The notes under the pieces were generated by a model. The model saw only the letters and a program-made list of their open reading frames with translations, was not told where the DNA came from and ran no database searches. From assembly GCF_029625295.1 (NCBI RefSeq), contig NZ_CP121112.1, positions 496,001 through 560,000 on the forward strand: a DNA stretch of 64,000 nt. Direction: 5' to 3'. A program made the position numbers and the translations under genes. Every line of letters starts with the position of its first letter. The stretch's first letter is position 1. This stretch comes from Flavobacterium gyeonganense. Lineage in GTDB: Bacteria > Bacteroidota > Bacteroidia > Flavobacteriales > Flavobacteriaceae. This document shows positions 55,619 through 64,000 of this stretch, piece by piece.

Positions 55619-58093
55619 TTATCCCTGGAATTCACCACCTTCATCACCGCCGTTTCCATTATTCTTTGGTGTATTTTTATCCCTGTCAGTTTTTTTCATA
55701 TTCAGCCTGTAGGTAAATGACAAGTTGATTTGTCTTTTTCTCCATTGAAATTCACTGTAAGAATTCACACTTGAGAGATTCGTTTCATTTTTCATTTTTC
55801 TTGAATTGAAAAGATCACTTACATTTAAAGCAATGGTACCTTTATCTTTTAAAACATCTTTGCTAAATGCTGTATTTACTACATAGTTACCCAAACTTTT
55901 TCCCTGTGCCGTATTTCTTGGACCAAAATACATTCCGGATAATTGCCAGTCAATTTTATAAGGTAATGATAAACGTGAATTTACTCTTCCAAACCATGAG
56001 AAAGTTTCATTGTTTAAATTGGTTGTAATTTCTTCGCTTTGGGTATTTGTATACGTATAACTTCCTGTTGTTTTGACATCTGAAAGATTAAAACTACTGT
56101 TTATTTTCCAGATTTTAAACGGCGTGTAATTCAATGTAAATTCAAAACCAAATTGCTGCTCTTTTGCCAGGTTAATCGGGCTGCTTAAAACAACCGGATT
56201 ATTGCCTACAAATTGTCCTGTTTCAGTTCTGACAAATGAGAACACATCTGTAGTGTATTCATAAAATAGCGAAGTACTAAAAGTTACTTTTTCCCAACGT
56301 TTTAAATAACCTAAATCAAATTTATCAGTAAATGACGGATCTAAATCCGGATTACCTCTAAACAAGTTAATATTACTGGAATAATTTGTCGCCGGATTCA
56401 GGAAACGTCCTCGTGGTCTTGACAAACGCTTACTGTAGCTCAAAGAAACACTGCTTGCATCTGATATTTCATAATTTACGAATGCGCTTGGAAAGAAATT
56501 ATTATATTTTTTCGTATTATAACTTGGCGTATCCAATAAATTAACATCAATAACTGTATCCTCCCAACGCAAACCAAACAAATAAGAAAATCTATTAACC
56601 TTAAAACCATATTGCGTATAAAATGAATTAATGCGCTCATTGTATTCTAAAGTGTTAGAAAGATAACCACTAATTGGATTTCCCTGATTATCAGTCTTAA
56701 CACTATATTCATTATCCATAAAATTAAAGTTACCTTTATAACCTGCTTCGAATTGGCCTCCGTTTTTTAATGGCAAGACATAATCAGCCTGAAGCTGTAA
56801 CTGTTCCTGGTTTTGATTATTAAAAGTCTGGTCGATAGTTGCAGGCTGACCGCTTCCGATTGTCTCATCGGTGATATACGCATTATCCGAATCTTTGTCT
56901 TTAGAATATGAAAAATCTAACGTTAATTTATGACCTTTATCGTTGAAGTTTTTCAGGAAATTAGATGAATATTCAAAATCCCTTCCTGTATCGTTCCCTT
57001 CACTTAAGCGGTATCGTGTTGAAGTAAATACACGATTCGGATCAAAAGAATTATAATTTACCAAATCATTATTAGAGCCGCTATTATCTCTGTAGCTTAT
57101 AGCATTTGTCCAATATGTATTAGGCGCTATTGTCCACTCGAGACCTGTTTTTGTCGATATTCCTTTTCTCAGACGTTCGGTGTCTTTGTCTTCATCGGTA
57201 TATCCAATAATTTGATTATCTTTAATATTGGTAGAATTGGTTACACCAGCTCCTTCACTAGTTCTGTAATCATATCCGGTAGAAGTAAAAAAGTTTACTT
57301 TCTCTGTTTTGAAATTCAAATTGGCACTTGCTCCATAGGTTTCAGGAACTCCGCCTGAGACAATAAAACTTCCGTTTAAACCTAAGTTTTTACCTTTTTT
57401 CAGAACAATATTCAGGATTCCCGCACCTCCTTCAGCATCATAACGAGCAGATGGATTTGTAATTACTTCAACTTTATCAATGGCATCTGCCGGAATCTGT
57501 CTTAAAGCTTCTGCCATATTTAATGCATTTGAAGGACGTCCATCTATAAAAATTCGGACATTTTCGTTTCCTCTCAAACTTACGTTTCCTTCAACGTCTA
57601 CAGAAACCGAAGGGACATTTTCTAACACATCACTTACTGTTCCACCTTTTACGATCATATCCTGACCAACGTTGTAAACTTTTTTGTCTAATTTAATTTC
57701 TACAGTTGACTTTTCTGCGCGAACCACAACTTCATTCAGTTGTGCTGCATCTTCAGAGAGATTAATTACTCCTAAATTCGTATCGTCAGAAATATTTTTC
57801 CCTTTGATATCAGTTGACTTAAACGAAATGAATTCAATTTTTATATCGTAAGTCCCGGGTGCAACAGCTACTTCAAATTCCCCTTTTGGATTTGTAATTC
57901 CACCTGCGATCACTTTAGGGTCATTTGCAGCTGTAATAGAAATTGTAGCATATTCAAGTGGCTGTTTTGAAATTTTCTCTAAAACTTTACCACTAATTTT
58001 TACTTTGTTCTGACCCGAGGGTGGTTGTTGTGCATAAATCCTTAATCCCGAAAATACTAACAGGATCAATATCGCAAATCTGAATTTTTTCAT
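55619..58093 (-). CDS. TonB-dependent-receptor-like outer-membrane beta-barrel protein
   Basis: About 824 residues from ATG 58093: signal peptide (ILILLVFSGLRIYAQ), a carboxypeptidase-regulatory-like domain (KISGKVLEKISKQPLEYATI, ~28-110), a plug domain (VSDVLENVPSVSVDVEGNVSLRGNENVRIFIDGRPS) and a barrel of the OMP_b-brl_3 type ending in a disordered Asn/Gly tail. No TonB box is obvious, as is common in this group. Substrate is unknown; no SusD partner follows. The longer frame upstream of 58093 has no signal-peptide logic. Confidence 0.85.
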   Translation of the reverse strand: MKKFRFAILILLVFSGLRIYAQQPPSGQNKVKISGKVLEKISKQPLEYATISITAANDPKVIAGGITNPKGEFEVAVAPGTYDIKIEFISFKSTDIKGKNISDDTNLGVINLSEDAAQLNEVVVRAEKSTVEIKLDKKVYNVGQDMIVKGGTVSDVLENVPSVSVDVEGNVSLRGNENVRIFIDGRPSNALNMAEALRQIPADAIDKVEVITNPSARYDAEGGAGILNIVLKKGKNLGLNGSFIVSGGVPETYGASANLNFKTEKVNFFTSTGYDYRTSEGAGVTNSTNIKDNQIIGYTDEDKDTERLRKGISTKTGLEWTIAPNTYWTNAISYRDNSGSNNDLVNYNSFDPNRVFTSTRYRLSEGNDTGRDFEYSSNFLKNFNDKGHKLTLDFSYSKDKDSDNAYITDETIGSGQPATIDQTFNNQNQEQLQLQADYVLPLKNGGQFEAGYKGNFNFMDNEYSVKTDNQGNPISGYLSNTLEYNERINSFYTQYGFKVNRFSYLFGLRWEDTVIDVNLLDTPSYNTKKYNNFFPSAFVNYEISDASSVSLSYSKRLSRPRGRFLNPATNYSSNINLFRGNPDLDPSFTDKFDLGYLKRWEKVTFSTSLFYEYTTDVFSFVRTETGQFVGNNPVVLSSPINLAKEQQFGFEFTLNYTPFKIWKINSSFNLSDVKTTGSYTYTNTQSEEITTNLNNETFSWFGRVNSRLSLPYKIDWQLSGMYFGPRNTAQGKSLGNYVVNTAFSKDVLKDKGTIALNVSDLFNSRKMKNETNLSSVNSYSEFQWRKRQINLSFTYRLNMKKTDRDKNTPKNNGNGGDEGGEFQG

Positions 58094-58182
58094 TATTTTT
58101 CTGATATATCTTTTTCTCTTAGACCACAAATATAACCTTTGGTTTAAAAGAGGAAATCACAAAAAAATGTTAATATACCGTT

Positions 58183-58533
58183 TTATATTCCTTCTAAAAA
58201 AGAAGCAACTTTTTCCATATCCCGGCCAATAATTGCTTTTCCGTCTTTAATTACGATTGGTCTTTCAATCAAAATCGGATTCTCAATCATAGCCTGAATA
58301 ATTTCTGAATCAGTTAATGTTTTTTCTTTATAGTTTTCAATCCAGATTTTCTCTTTTGTTCTGATAAGCTCAATTGGTTTGAAATTTAATTTCCCGATCA
58401 ATTTTTTTAATTCCTCAAAAGAAGGCGTCTCCGTAAGATAAGGGATAATTTCATATTCCTGATTTGATTCATCTACAAAAGCCAGACAGGTCCTTGATTT
58501 TCCGCAACGGGGATTATGATAAATTTGTATCAT
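58183..58533 (-). CDS. ArsC/Spx-family arsenate reductase-like protein
   Basis: A 116-residue thioredoxin-fold protein. IYHNPRCGKSRTC carries the N-terminal active cysteine and a second cysteine five residues on; NPILIERPIVI holds the arginine of the ArsC signature. ArsC enzymes reduce arsenate with glutaredoxin; many stand-alone members have other or unknown roles. I chose ATG 58533 (MIQIYHNP) since the family starts there. No other ars genes are near. Confidence 0.82.
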   Translation of the reverse strand: MIQIYHNPRCGKSRTCLAFVDESNQEYEIIPYLTETPSFEELKKLIGKLNFKPIELIRTKEKIWIENYKEKTLTDSEIIQAMIENPILIERPIVIKDGKAIIGRDMEKVASFLEGI

Positions 58534-58645
58534 TGTATTTTTTTTTAAATGTTGTAAGATAATTGAATTTAAAAAAGGTATTTTAGCTACCCCCAAAAAT
58601 AAGATTTACTTATTAAATTCAATTCTAATCTTAAATTTTAAATAC

Positions 58646-59581
58646 ATGTTTTTAGAACAGGGAATTAAGCCTGAAAATAGCTTTGGAAAGTATATTTTAG
58701 GGTCTGTAGTCATCATAATTGCTTCGTTTGTTGGTCAGATTCCTTTCACTGTCGCATTAGTTTACAAAAGTTTTACAGATAAAACCGCAATTCCGTCTGA
58801 TAACGATTCAGCCATGAAAGTATTTGAACCTAATCTTACTTTATTTCTGCTTATGATATCATTTGCTTTTGCTTTAGCAGGAGCTTTTTATGTAGTTAGA
58901 CATCTTCATAATCAAAGTATTCTATCCATTACAACCTCCCGAAGAACAATTGATATCAAGCGTATTTTATTTTCATTTTTTTTATGGGCAGGATTTTCCA
59001 TAGCAAGCTTTTTGTTTGTCTACTTACAATCTCCTGAACAATTTGTTTTGAATTTCAAACCTGTTCCTTTCCTGATTCTGGTAGTTATCGGAACCTTGTT
59101 AATTCCGATTCAAACCAGCACTGAAGAGTATATTTTCAGGGGCTATCTTATGCAGGGATTTGCTGGTTTAGCGCGAAACAGATGGTTTCCGTTAGTAATG
59201 ACTTCACTTATATTTGGTTCTATGCACTGGTTTAATCCGGAAGTAACCAAAATGGGCAACATTATAATGTTTTATTATATTGGCACCGGTTTATTTTTAG
59301 GAATGATTACTTTAATGGATGAAGGAATGGAGCTAGCATTGGGTTTCCATGCTGCAAACAATCTGATTGGTGCTTTATTGGTAACTTCAGATTGGTCCGT
59401 TTTTCAAACTCATTCTGTCTTTATAGATTTGTCTGAGCCTTCAGCAGGTTTTGATGTTATTTTCCCAATAGTCATTATCTACCCTATTTTACTTTTTATT
59501 TTTAGTAAAAAATACAACTGGAAAAACTGGAAAGAAAAGTTAACAGGCGATATAACACTTACTGAAATAATCAAATATTAA
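58646..59581 (+). CDS. CPBP-family intramembrane glutamic endopeptidase
   Basis: A 311-residue membrane protein with about eight helices. The CPBP (Abi/Rce1-like) motifs are TEEYIFRGYLMQG (EExxxR), FGSMHWFNPE and FHAANNLIGALL. Family members are intramembrane proteases, some linked to prenyl-protein processing or bacteriocin immunity. It ends three bases before menE, so the two form an operon, an arrangement that gives no clear functional link. Confidence 0.85.
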   Translation: MFLEQGIKPENSFGKYILGSVVIIIASFVGQIPFTVALVYKSFTDKTAIPSDNDSAMKVFEPNLTLFLLMISFAFALAGAFYVVRHLHNQSILSITTSRRTIDIKRILFSFFLWAGFSIASFLFVYLQSPEQFVLNFKPVPFLILVVIGTLLIPIQTSTEEYIFRGYLMQGFAGLARNRWFPLVMTSLIFGSMHWFNPEVTKMGNIIMFYYIGTGLFLGMITLMDEGMELALGFHAANNLIGALLVTSDWSVFQTHSVFIDLSEPSAGFDVIFPIVIIYPILLFIFSKKYNWKNWKEKLTGDITLTEIIKY

Positions 59582-59584
59582 GTC

Positions 59585-60625
59585 ATGATTCAATTAACAC
59601 ATAAAAACGTTCATAATTATTTTAAAATAAACGGATATCACCTCAATGGAGACGAGCTCAGCAGTGTAGCTTACAGTTTTATTAAAGAAGGCGATCCTAA
59701 CGAACAGGCAATTGGGGAATTCTTATTAGACTGGTTCGATGAAAAAGAGTACATCGAAATGAGAACATCAGGAACTACGGGGCTTCCAAAATTAGTTCGG
59801 TTACAAAAGCAAGCGATGATACAATCTGCTTTAGCGACAGGTGATTTCTTTGGTTTAAAACCCGGAGACAAAGCATTACTCTGCCTTCCTGTAAAATTTA
59901 TAGCAGGTAAAATGATGCTGGTAAGAAGCTTAATTTTGGGGCTTGATTTAGATATTATAGAACCAAGCACAGAACCTTTATCGTTTAATAAAACAAGATA
60001 TGATTTTGTGGCAATGGTGCCTTTGCAAGTACAAAATTCCATTAAAGCTTTAGAAAAAGTAAAAAAACTCATAGTGGGCGGTGCAAAAATGGATGCCGAA
60101 TTAGAAGAAAAACTGCTGTCTTTAAAAACGGAAATATATGAAACTTATGGAATGACCGAAACCATTACTCATATTGCAGCCAGAAAAACAGGTGAAAAAG
60201 TTTTTACTGTTCTTCCAAATGGAAAAATTGCAAAAGACAATCGAGGATGTTTAATAATTACTATTCCTGCTATTTCTAAAGAACCAATTATTACTAATGA
60301 TCTGGTAGAATTAATAGCAGAAAACCAATTTACTTTTTTAGGAAGAATTGACAATGTGATTAACAGCGGCGGCGTAAAATTAATTCCTGAACAAATCGAA
60401 GCAAAACTGACAGGGAAAATCAATTCCCGATTTTTTGTTACAGGGATTCCGGATTCTCTTTTAGGTGAAAAATTAATTTTGGTCATTGAAGGTGAGAAAC
60501 AAGTGCTTCAAGAAGATTTCTTTGATGCTTTAGACAAGTATGAAAAACCAAAAGAAATAGTTTTTATTCCGAAATTTAAGGAAAATGAAAACGGAAAACT
60601 GCTGCGTAAACCAAGTTTAGCCTGA
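59585..60625 (+). CDS. menE: AMP-binding acyl-CoA ligase, probably O-succinylbenzoate-CoA ligase
   Basis: A 346-residue short ANL-family enzyme. The P-loop is MRTSGTTGLPK; YETYGMTETITH is the A5 motif; NDLVELIAEN and GRIDNVINSGGVKLIPEQIE are the hinge region; KYEKPKEIVFIP ... NGKLLRKP ends with the catalytic lysine. The small size and PVKFIAGKMMLVRSL are typical of Bacteroidota MenE, which activates o-succinylbenzoate in menaquinone synthesis. No other men genes are in view, so the exact substrate is inferred. Confidence 0.8.
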   Translation: MIQLTHKNVHNYFKINGYHLNGDELSSVAYSFIKEGDPNEQAIGEFLLDWFDEKEYIEMRTSGTTGLPKLVRLQKQAMIQSALATGDFFGLKPGDKALLCLPVKFIAGKMMLVRSLILGLDLDIIEPSTEPLSFNKTRYDFVAMVPLQVQNSIKALEKVKKLIVGGAKMDAELEEKLLSLKTEIYETYGMTETITHIAARKTGEKVFTVLPNGKIAKDNRGCLIITIPAISKEPIITNDLVELIAENQFTFLGRIDNVINSGGVKLIPEQIEAKLTGKINSRFFVTGIPDSLLGEKLILVIEGEKQVLQEDFFDALDKYEKPKEIVFIPKFKENENGKLLRKPSLA

Positions 60626-60639
60626 TGAATTCCAATTAA

Positions 60640-60686
60640 AAAATCCCAAACTCCATTTTTATTTTAAAGTTGGAATTTGGGATTTT
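60640..60686. terminator. Bidirectional terminator between menE and rsmB-like gene
   Basis: AAAATCCCAAACTCCA (60640-60655) pairs with TGGAATTTGGGATTTT (60671-60686), with one mismatch, between convergent genes. Confidence 0.7.
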
Positions 60687-60707
60687 AAATATTTAGAAAT
60701 TTATATA

Positions 60708-61922
60708 TTATTTTTTGCGTTCTAACAGCGCCATATAAAATCCATCGAACCCTGAATCTGATGCCAGCAATTTACGGTCTTCAATAAAAGTAAATTGTTT
60801 TCCGATTTCAGTTTTAAGGAATTTCTCCACCTGCTCCTGATTTTCAGAAGGCAAAACAGAACATGTTGCGTACACTAATTTTCCGCCTGGTTTTACAATT
60901 TTAGAATAACTTTCTAAAACCTCAGACTGAACTTTACGGATATTATCAATAAATTCAGGCTGTAATTTCCATTTAGAATCCGGGTTTCTTTTTAACACCC
61001 CTAATCCGCTACAAGGTGCGTCAATCAAAACACGATCTGCTTTTTCATGCAGTTTTTTAATCACTTTTGTCGTATCAATAATACGATATTCAATATTAAA
61101 AGCACCATTTCTTTTGGCTCTTAATTTTAATTGCTTGAGTTTACTCTCATACAAATCCATTGCAATTAATTGTCCTTTGTTTTCCATCAAAGAAGCAATA
61201 TGCAATGTTTTTCCCCCTGCTCCGGCGCAAGTATCTACTACACGCATTCCTGGCTTTACATCCAGAAAACCGGCAACCAATTGTGAATTAGCATCCTGAA
61301 CCTCAAAAAGTCCTTGCTTGAACGCATCTGTCAAAAACACATTTGCTCTTTCTTTTAAAACCAAAGCTTCAGGCTGATCTTTTAAATATTCTGTTTCAAT
61401 ATTTAAATCCATCAATGTATTTCTAAGACTTTCTTTAGTTCCTTTAAGCGTATTAGTTCTTAAGATAACTTTTGCAGGTTGGTTTTGGGCAGCTATTTCT
61501 TTTGACCAGACTTTTTCGCCTAATTCTTTTACACCTAATTCATCCATCCAGTCAGGTATAGATTCTTTTAAAGCTCTAACCTTTGAAAGCTCATCAAAAC
61601 GGCCTTTTATTTTTCTTTCAGGAGTACCTTCTAATTGTCTCCAGTCCGGAATTGGATACCCTCTTAAAACGGCCCAAACTGCAAACATTCTCCACAAATT
61701 ATCTCTATCAAAAGGTTCTTTAACTTCCGCAATTTCAGCATATAATCTTTTCCAACGAACAATTTCGTATATCGTTTCAGCAACAAACTTCCTGTCAGAA
61801 CTTCCCCAACGTTTGTCTTTTTTTAAGGCTCTTGCTACCACTTTATCCGCATATTCCCCTTCATTGAAAATAGCATTCAAAGAATCGATGGTAGTATAAA
61901 CTAAATTTCTGTGTAATCTCAT
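60708..61922 (-). CDS. RsmB/NOL1-family rRNA cytosine-C5 methyltransferase
   Basis: A 404-residue protein. An N-terminal NusB-like helical region (~1-140, with DRKFVAETIYEIVRWKRLY) precedes a SAM-dependent methyltransferase. DTCAGAGGKTLHIAS is motif I, DAPCSGLGVLKRNPDSKWK carries the PCSG catalytic cysteine, and YATCSVLPSENQEQV the second catalytic TCS cysteine. The family methylates cytosine C5 in 16S rRNA (RsmB) or tRNA. The NusB-like part favours RsmB. Confidence 0.88.
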   Translation of the reverse strand: MRLHRNLVYTTIDSLNAIFNEGEYADKVVARALKKDKRWGSSDRKFVAETIYEIVRWKRLYAEIAEVKEPFDRDNLWRMFAVWAVLRGYPIPDWRQLEGTPERKIKGRFDELSKVRALKESIPDWMDELGVKELGEKVWSKEIAAQNQPAKVILRTNTLKGTKESLRNTLMDLNIETEYLKDQPEALVLKERANVFLTDAFKQGLFEVQDANSQLVAGFLDVKPGMRVVDTCAGAGGKTLHIASLMENKGQLIAMDLYESKLKQLKLRAKRNGAFNIEYRIIDTTKVIKKLHEKADRVLIDAPCSGLGVLKRNPDSKWKLQPEFIDNIRKVQSEVLESYSKIVKPGGKLVYATCSVLPSENQEQVEKFLKTEIGKQFTFIEDRKLLASDSGFDGFYMALLERKK

Positions 61923-62008
61923 TTTAATTATTTGAGTTGCAAAGGTACTATTAATTGATTGAAAGTTAAATTTTTAATTTAGCTGTTATTTTAACTTTCA
62001 TTAAAAAG

Positions 62009-62043
62009 AAAAACACTCTGATAAATTTTAAAAGAGTGTTTTT
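62009..62043 (-). terminator. Terminator downstream of kup
   Basis: AAAAACACTCT (62009-62019) pairs with AGAGTGTTTTT (62033-62043) 20 bases after the kup stop on the minus strand; the reverse reading ends in T's. Confidence 0.7.
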
Positions 62044-62062
62044 AATTTATTTTGTAAAATGT

Positions 62063-64000
62063 TTATTTAATAATTCTCGTTAAACCTATATTCTCCGGAG
62101 CATGAAGCACCATTGGGAATTTTTCAATTTTTACTGAACTGCTATCTAATCCAAAAGCACTTTCTTCAGACAAACTTAATTTTTTAATTAAGAAATAGGA
62201 GTTCATAATTATCTTCTCGTGCCATAATAAATCGGAGTCATTTGACAGGAATTTTTCAGACAACACAAATTTGAAATCCCCAACAATATTGTTTTTATTC
62301 AACGATTCATAACGACTGGTAATATCAACCTCTCCATTTTTAACCATATCCCGAATAACTTCCCTAAACATCAAATTGATTTTCGTTGGTTCTCTAAATC
62401 CTAAATTGAAATCAATTCTGTAAATATCGTCTTTAGCTATTTCTGTTACCTTATATTGTGTTTTATATGGTTCCGTCAGAATATTTACATGTACAAACCA
62501 ATAGATATCTGCTCTTTTTGGACGTTTTTGCAAAATCGAATACATTACTTTTTGCTCTAATTCATCAACACGGTTTGCATTTGTCATATAAACCAAATGC
62601 GTTGCATATTTAGGAATCGATAAATCTTCACTCAGCTCCATCAGAACTTTCTTGTAATCGTCAATTTTAACAATTTTAGTATAGCTTTTATTAATTTGCT
62701 TGGCTACATACCATACGGTCATTACCGAAATCAGCATTATAGCAATAATTAGGGTTACATAACCGCCTTCTGCAAATTTGGTAATATTGGCAAGTAAAAA
62801 ACAGCCTTCAATTACTAAATAAATGGTGATTAGAGGAACCATAAAATAGAGCTTCACTCTTTTCATTATTAGATAATAATTCAATAAAATGGTTGTCATA
62901 ATCATACACAGTACAATTGCCAAACCATAGGCATGTTCCATATTACTTGACTTTTCAAAGTGCAAAACAATTCCGACACAGCCAAAAAACAACAACCAGT
63001 TAATGGACGGAATATACAATTGTCCTTTAACTTCAGTCGGATATTTGATTCTTACTTTAGGCCAGAAATTCAATCGCATCGCTTCATTTATCAAAGTAAA
63101 TGAACCGCTGATAAGTGCCTGGGATGCAATAACCGCAGCCAAAGTTGCTATTACAATACCTACAGGCTGAAACCAGTTGGGCATAATTAAGTAAAACGGA
63201 TTACCATTCTCCCCCCTAATGCCTGCAGAGTCTGTCCTTCGTGATGAATTAGATAAGCTGCCTGACCAAAATAATTCAGAACTAAAGTCAACTTTACAAA
63301 AACCCAGCTAATTCTAATATTTTTTCTTCCGCAATGTCCCATATCAGAATACAATGCTTCTGCTCCTGTAGTACATAAGAATACAAATCCTAATACAAAA
63401 AAACCATCAGGATGTATCGATAATAAATGGTAAGCATAATATGGATTAATGGCTTTAATAACTTCCGGATGATCTAAAATCTGAACGACTCCTAAAGTTC
63501 CAAGCATTGCAAACCAAATAAGCATCATTGGCGCAAAAAACTTACCAACTAACTTAGTACCAAACTGTTGAATTGTAAACAATACAAATAAAATTCCAAT
63601 AACAATTGGTATTGTATTTATTTCAGGGTAATATGTTTTTATTCCCTCAACCGCAGAAGAAACTGAAATGGGCGGTGTAATAATTCCATCTGCCAATAAA
63701 GCACTACCACCTATAATAGCAGGTACAATCAGCCATTTTATTTTGGTTTTCTTGACTAAGGCATATAATGCAAAAATACCTCCTTCTCCATGATTGTCAG
63801 CACTTAAAGTAATAAGTACATATTTAATAGTCGTTTGAAGGGTTAATGTCCAGAAAACACAGGAAATACCTCCTAAAACAATATCTGCATCAATAGAATG
63901 GTCACCAAGTATGGCTTTCATCACATATAATGGAGAAGTACCAATATCTCCATAAATAATCCCTAATGTAATCAACAAACCACCTATAGACAACTTACTG
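62063..64000 (-). CDS. kup: Kup/Trk-type low-affinity potassium transporter (one frameshift, 5' end missing)
   Basis: The repaired visible part is about 645 residues, running off the right edge. N-terminal Kup motifs are LGIIYGDIGTSPLYVMKA and NHGEGGIFALYALVKK, then TTGAEALYSDMGHCG; about 12 membrane helices are followed by a ~200-residue cytosolic tail (TKINLMFREVIRDM). Kup proteins take up K+ with H+. The frame is broken at the C6 run 63211-63216; one added base restores LGGENGNPFYLIMPNWFQ, the standard loop of the family. A real frameshift would cut the protein in mid-membrane, so a sequencing error is likely. Confidence 0.9.

Overview
The window reads as chromosome from a Flavobacterium-like member of the Bacteroidota. 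Evidence: A+T-rich sequence; repeated use of the Bacteroidota promoter -7 box TAnnTTTG with almost no Shine-Dalgarno sites; SprB-repeat adhesin genes with a type IX secretion (T9SS) C-terminal sorting domain; an OmpA/TonB-style carboxypeptidase-regulatory receptor; and a tmRNA whose tag ends in NNYALAA.

Layout. 0-1.7 kb: tail of a YodC/DUF2158-like gene, then a LexA-type S24 repressor divergent from an AlkB DNA-repair dioxygenase. 1.9-28.6 kb: one very long same-strand transcription unit. It holds a giant secreted protein, a fibronectin-III protein, three tandem SprB-like modules, a ~2180-residue SprB-repeat adhesin with a T9SS tail, an outer-membrane barrel-like protein, and a 1796-residue protein that starts with a TANFOR-like domain, contains a zincin and ends in a PD-DxK nuclease. 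Small candidate immunity genes and short repeats follow. I read this as a surface-displayed polymorphic-toxin system. 28.6-31.8 kb: HxlR and XRE regulators, a PL1 pectate lyase and a DUF1080 lipoprotein. 31.9-39.8 kb: two kinase/response-regulator pairs with many PAS domains. 40.0-43.1 kb: an SDR, then an operon (PhyH dioxygenase, small ORF, CDP-alcohol phosphatidyltransferase, GtrA) preceded by a 31-codon leader peptide with nine cysteines and by a promoter carrying a perfect inverted repeat. 43.2-47.1 kb: accessory stretch with dispersed repeats, a RelA/SpoT synthetase between two ~138-bp direct repeats, and a HEPN-like protein. 47.2-64.0 kb: ordinary chromosome: tmRNA, beta-lactamase-fold lipoprotein, AlaDH/saccharopine-DH-like enzyme, esterase, M13 peptidase, fumC, Flavo-1-like RNA, TonB-type receptor, arsC-like, CPBP, menE, rsmB-like and kup (cut by the window edge).

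Sequence quality matters here. At least ten single-base length changes in homopolymer runs split otherwise intact genes: the SprB modules and adhesin, pectate lyase, M13 peptidase, kup and one small immunity-region ORF. Because they hit unrelated housekeeping genes too, sequencing error is the simplest explanation. I therefore annotate the repaired genes as single features.

The two most unusual items are the poly-cysteine leader upstream of the lipid/dioxygenase operon, which suggests cysteine-sensing attenuation, and the T9SS/SprB/TANFOR toxin locus with its repeat-bounded immunity cassettes.
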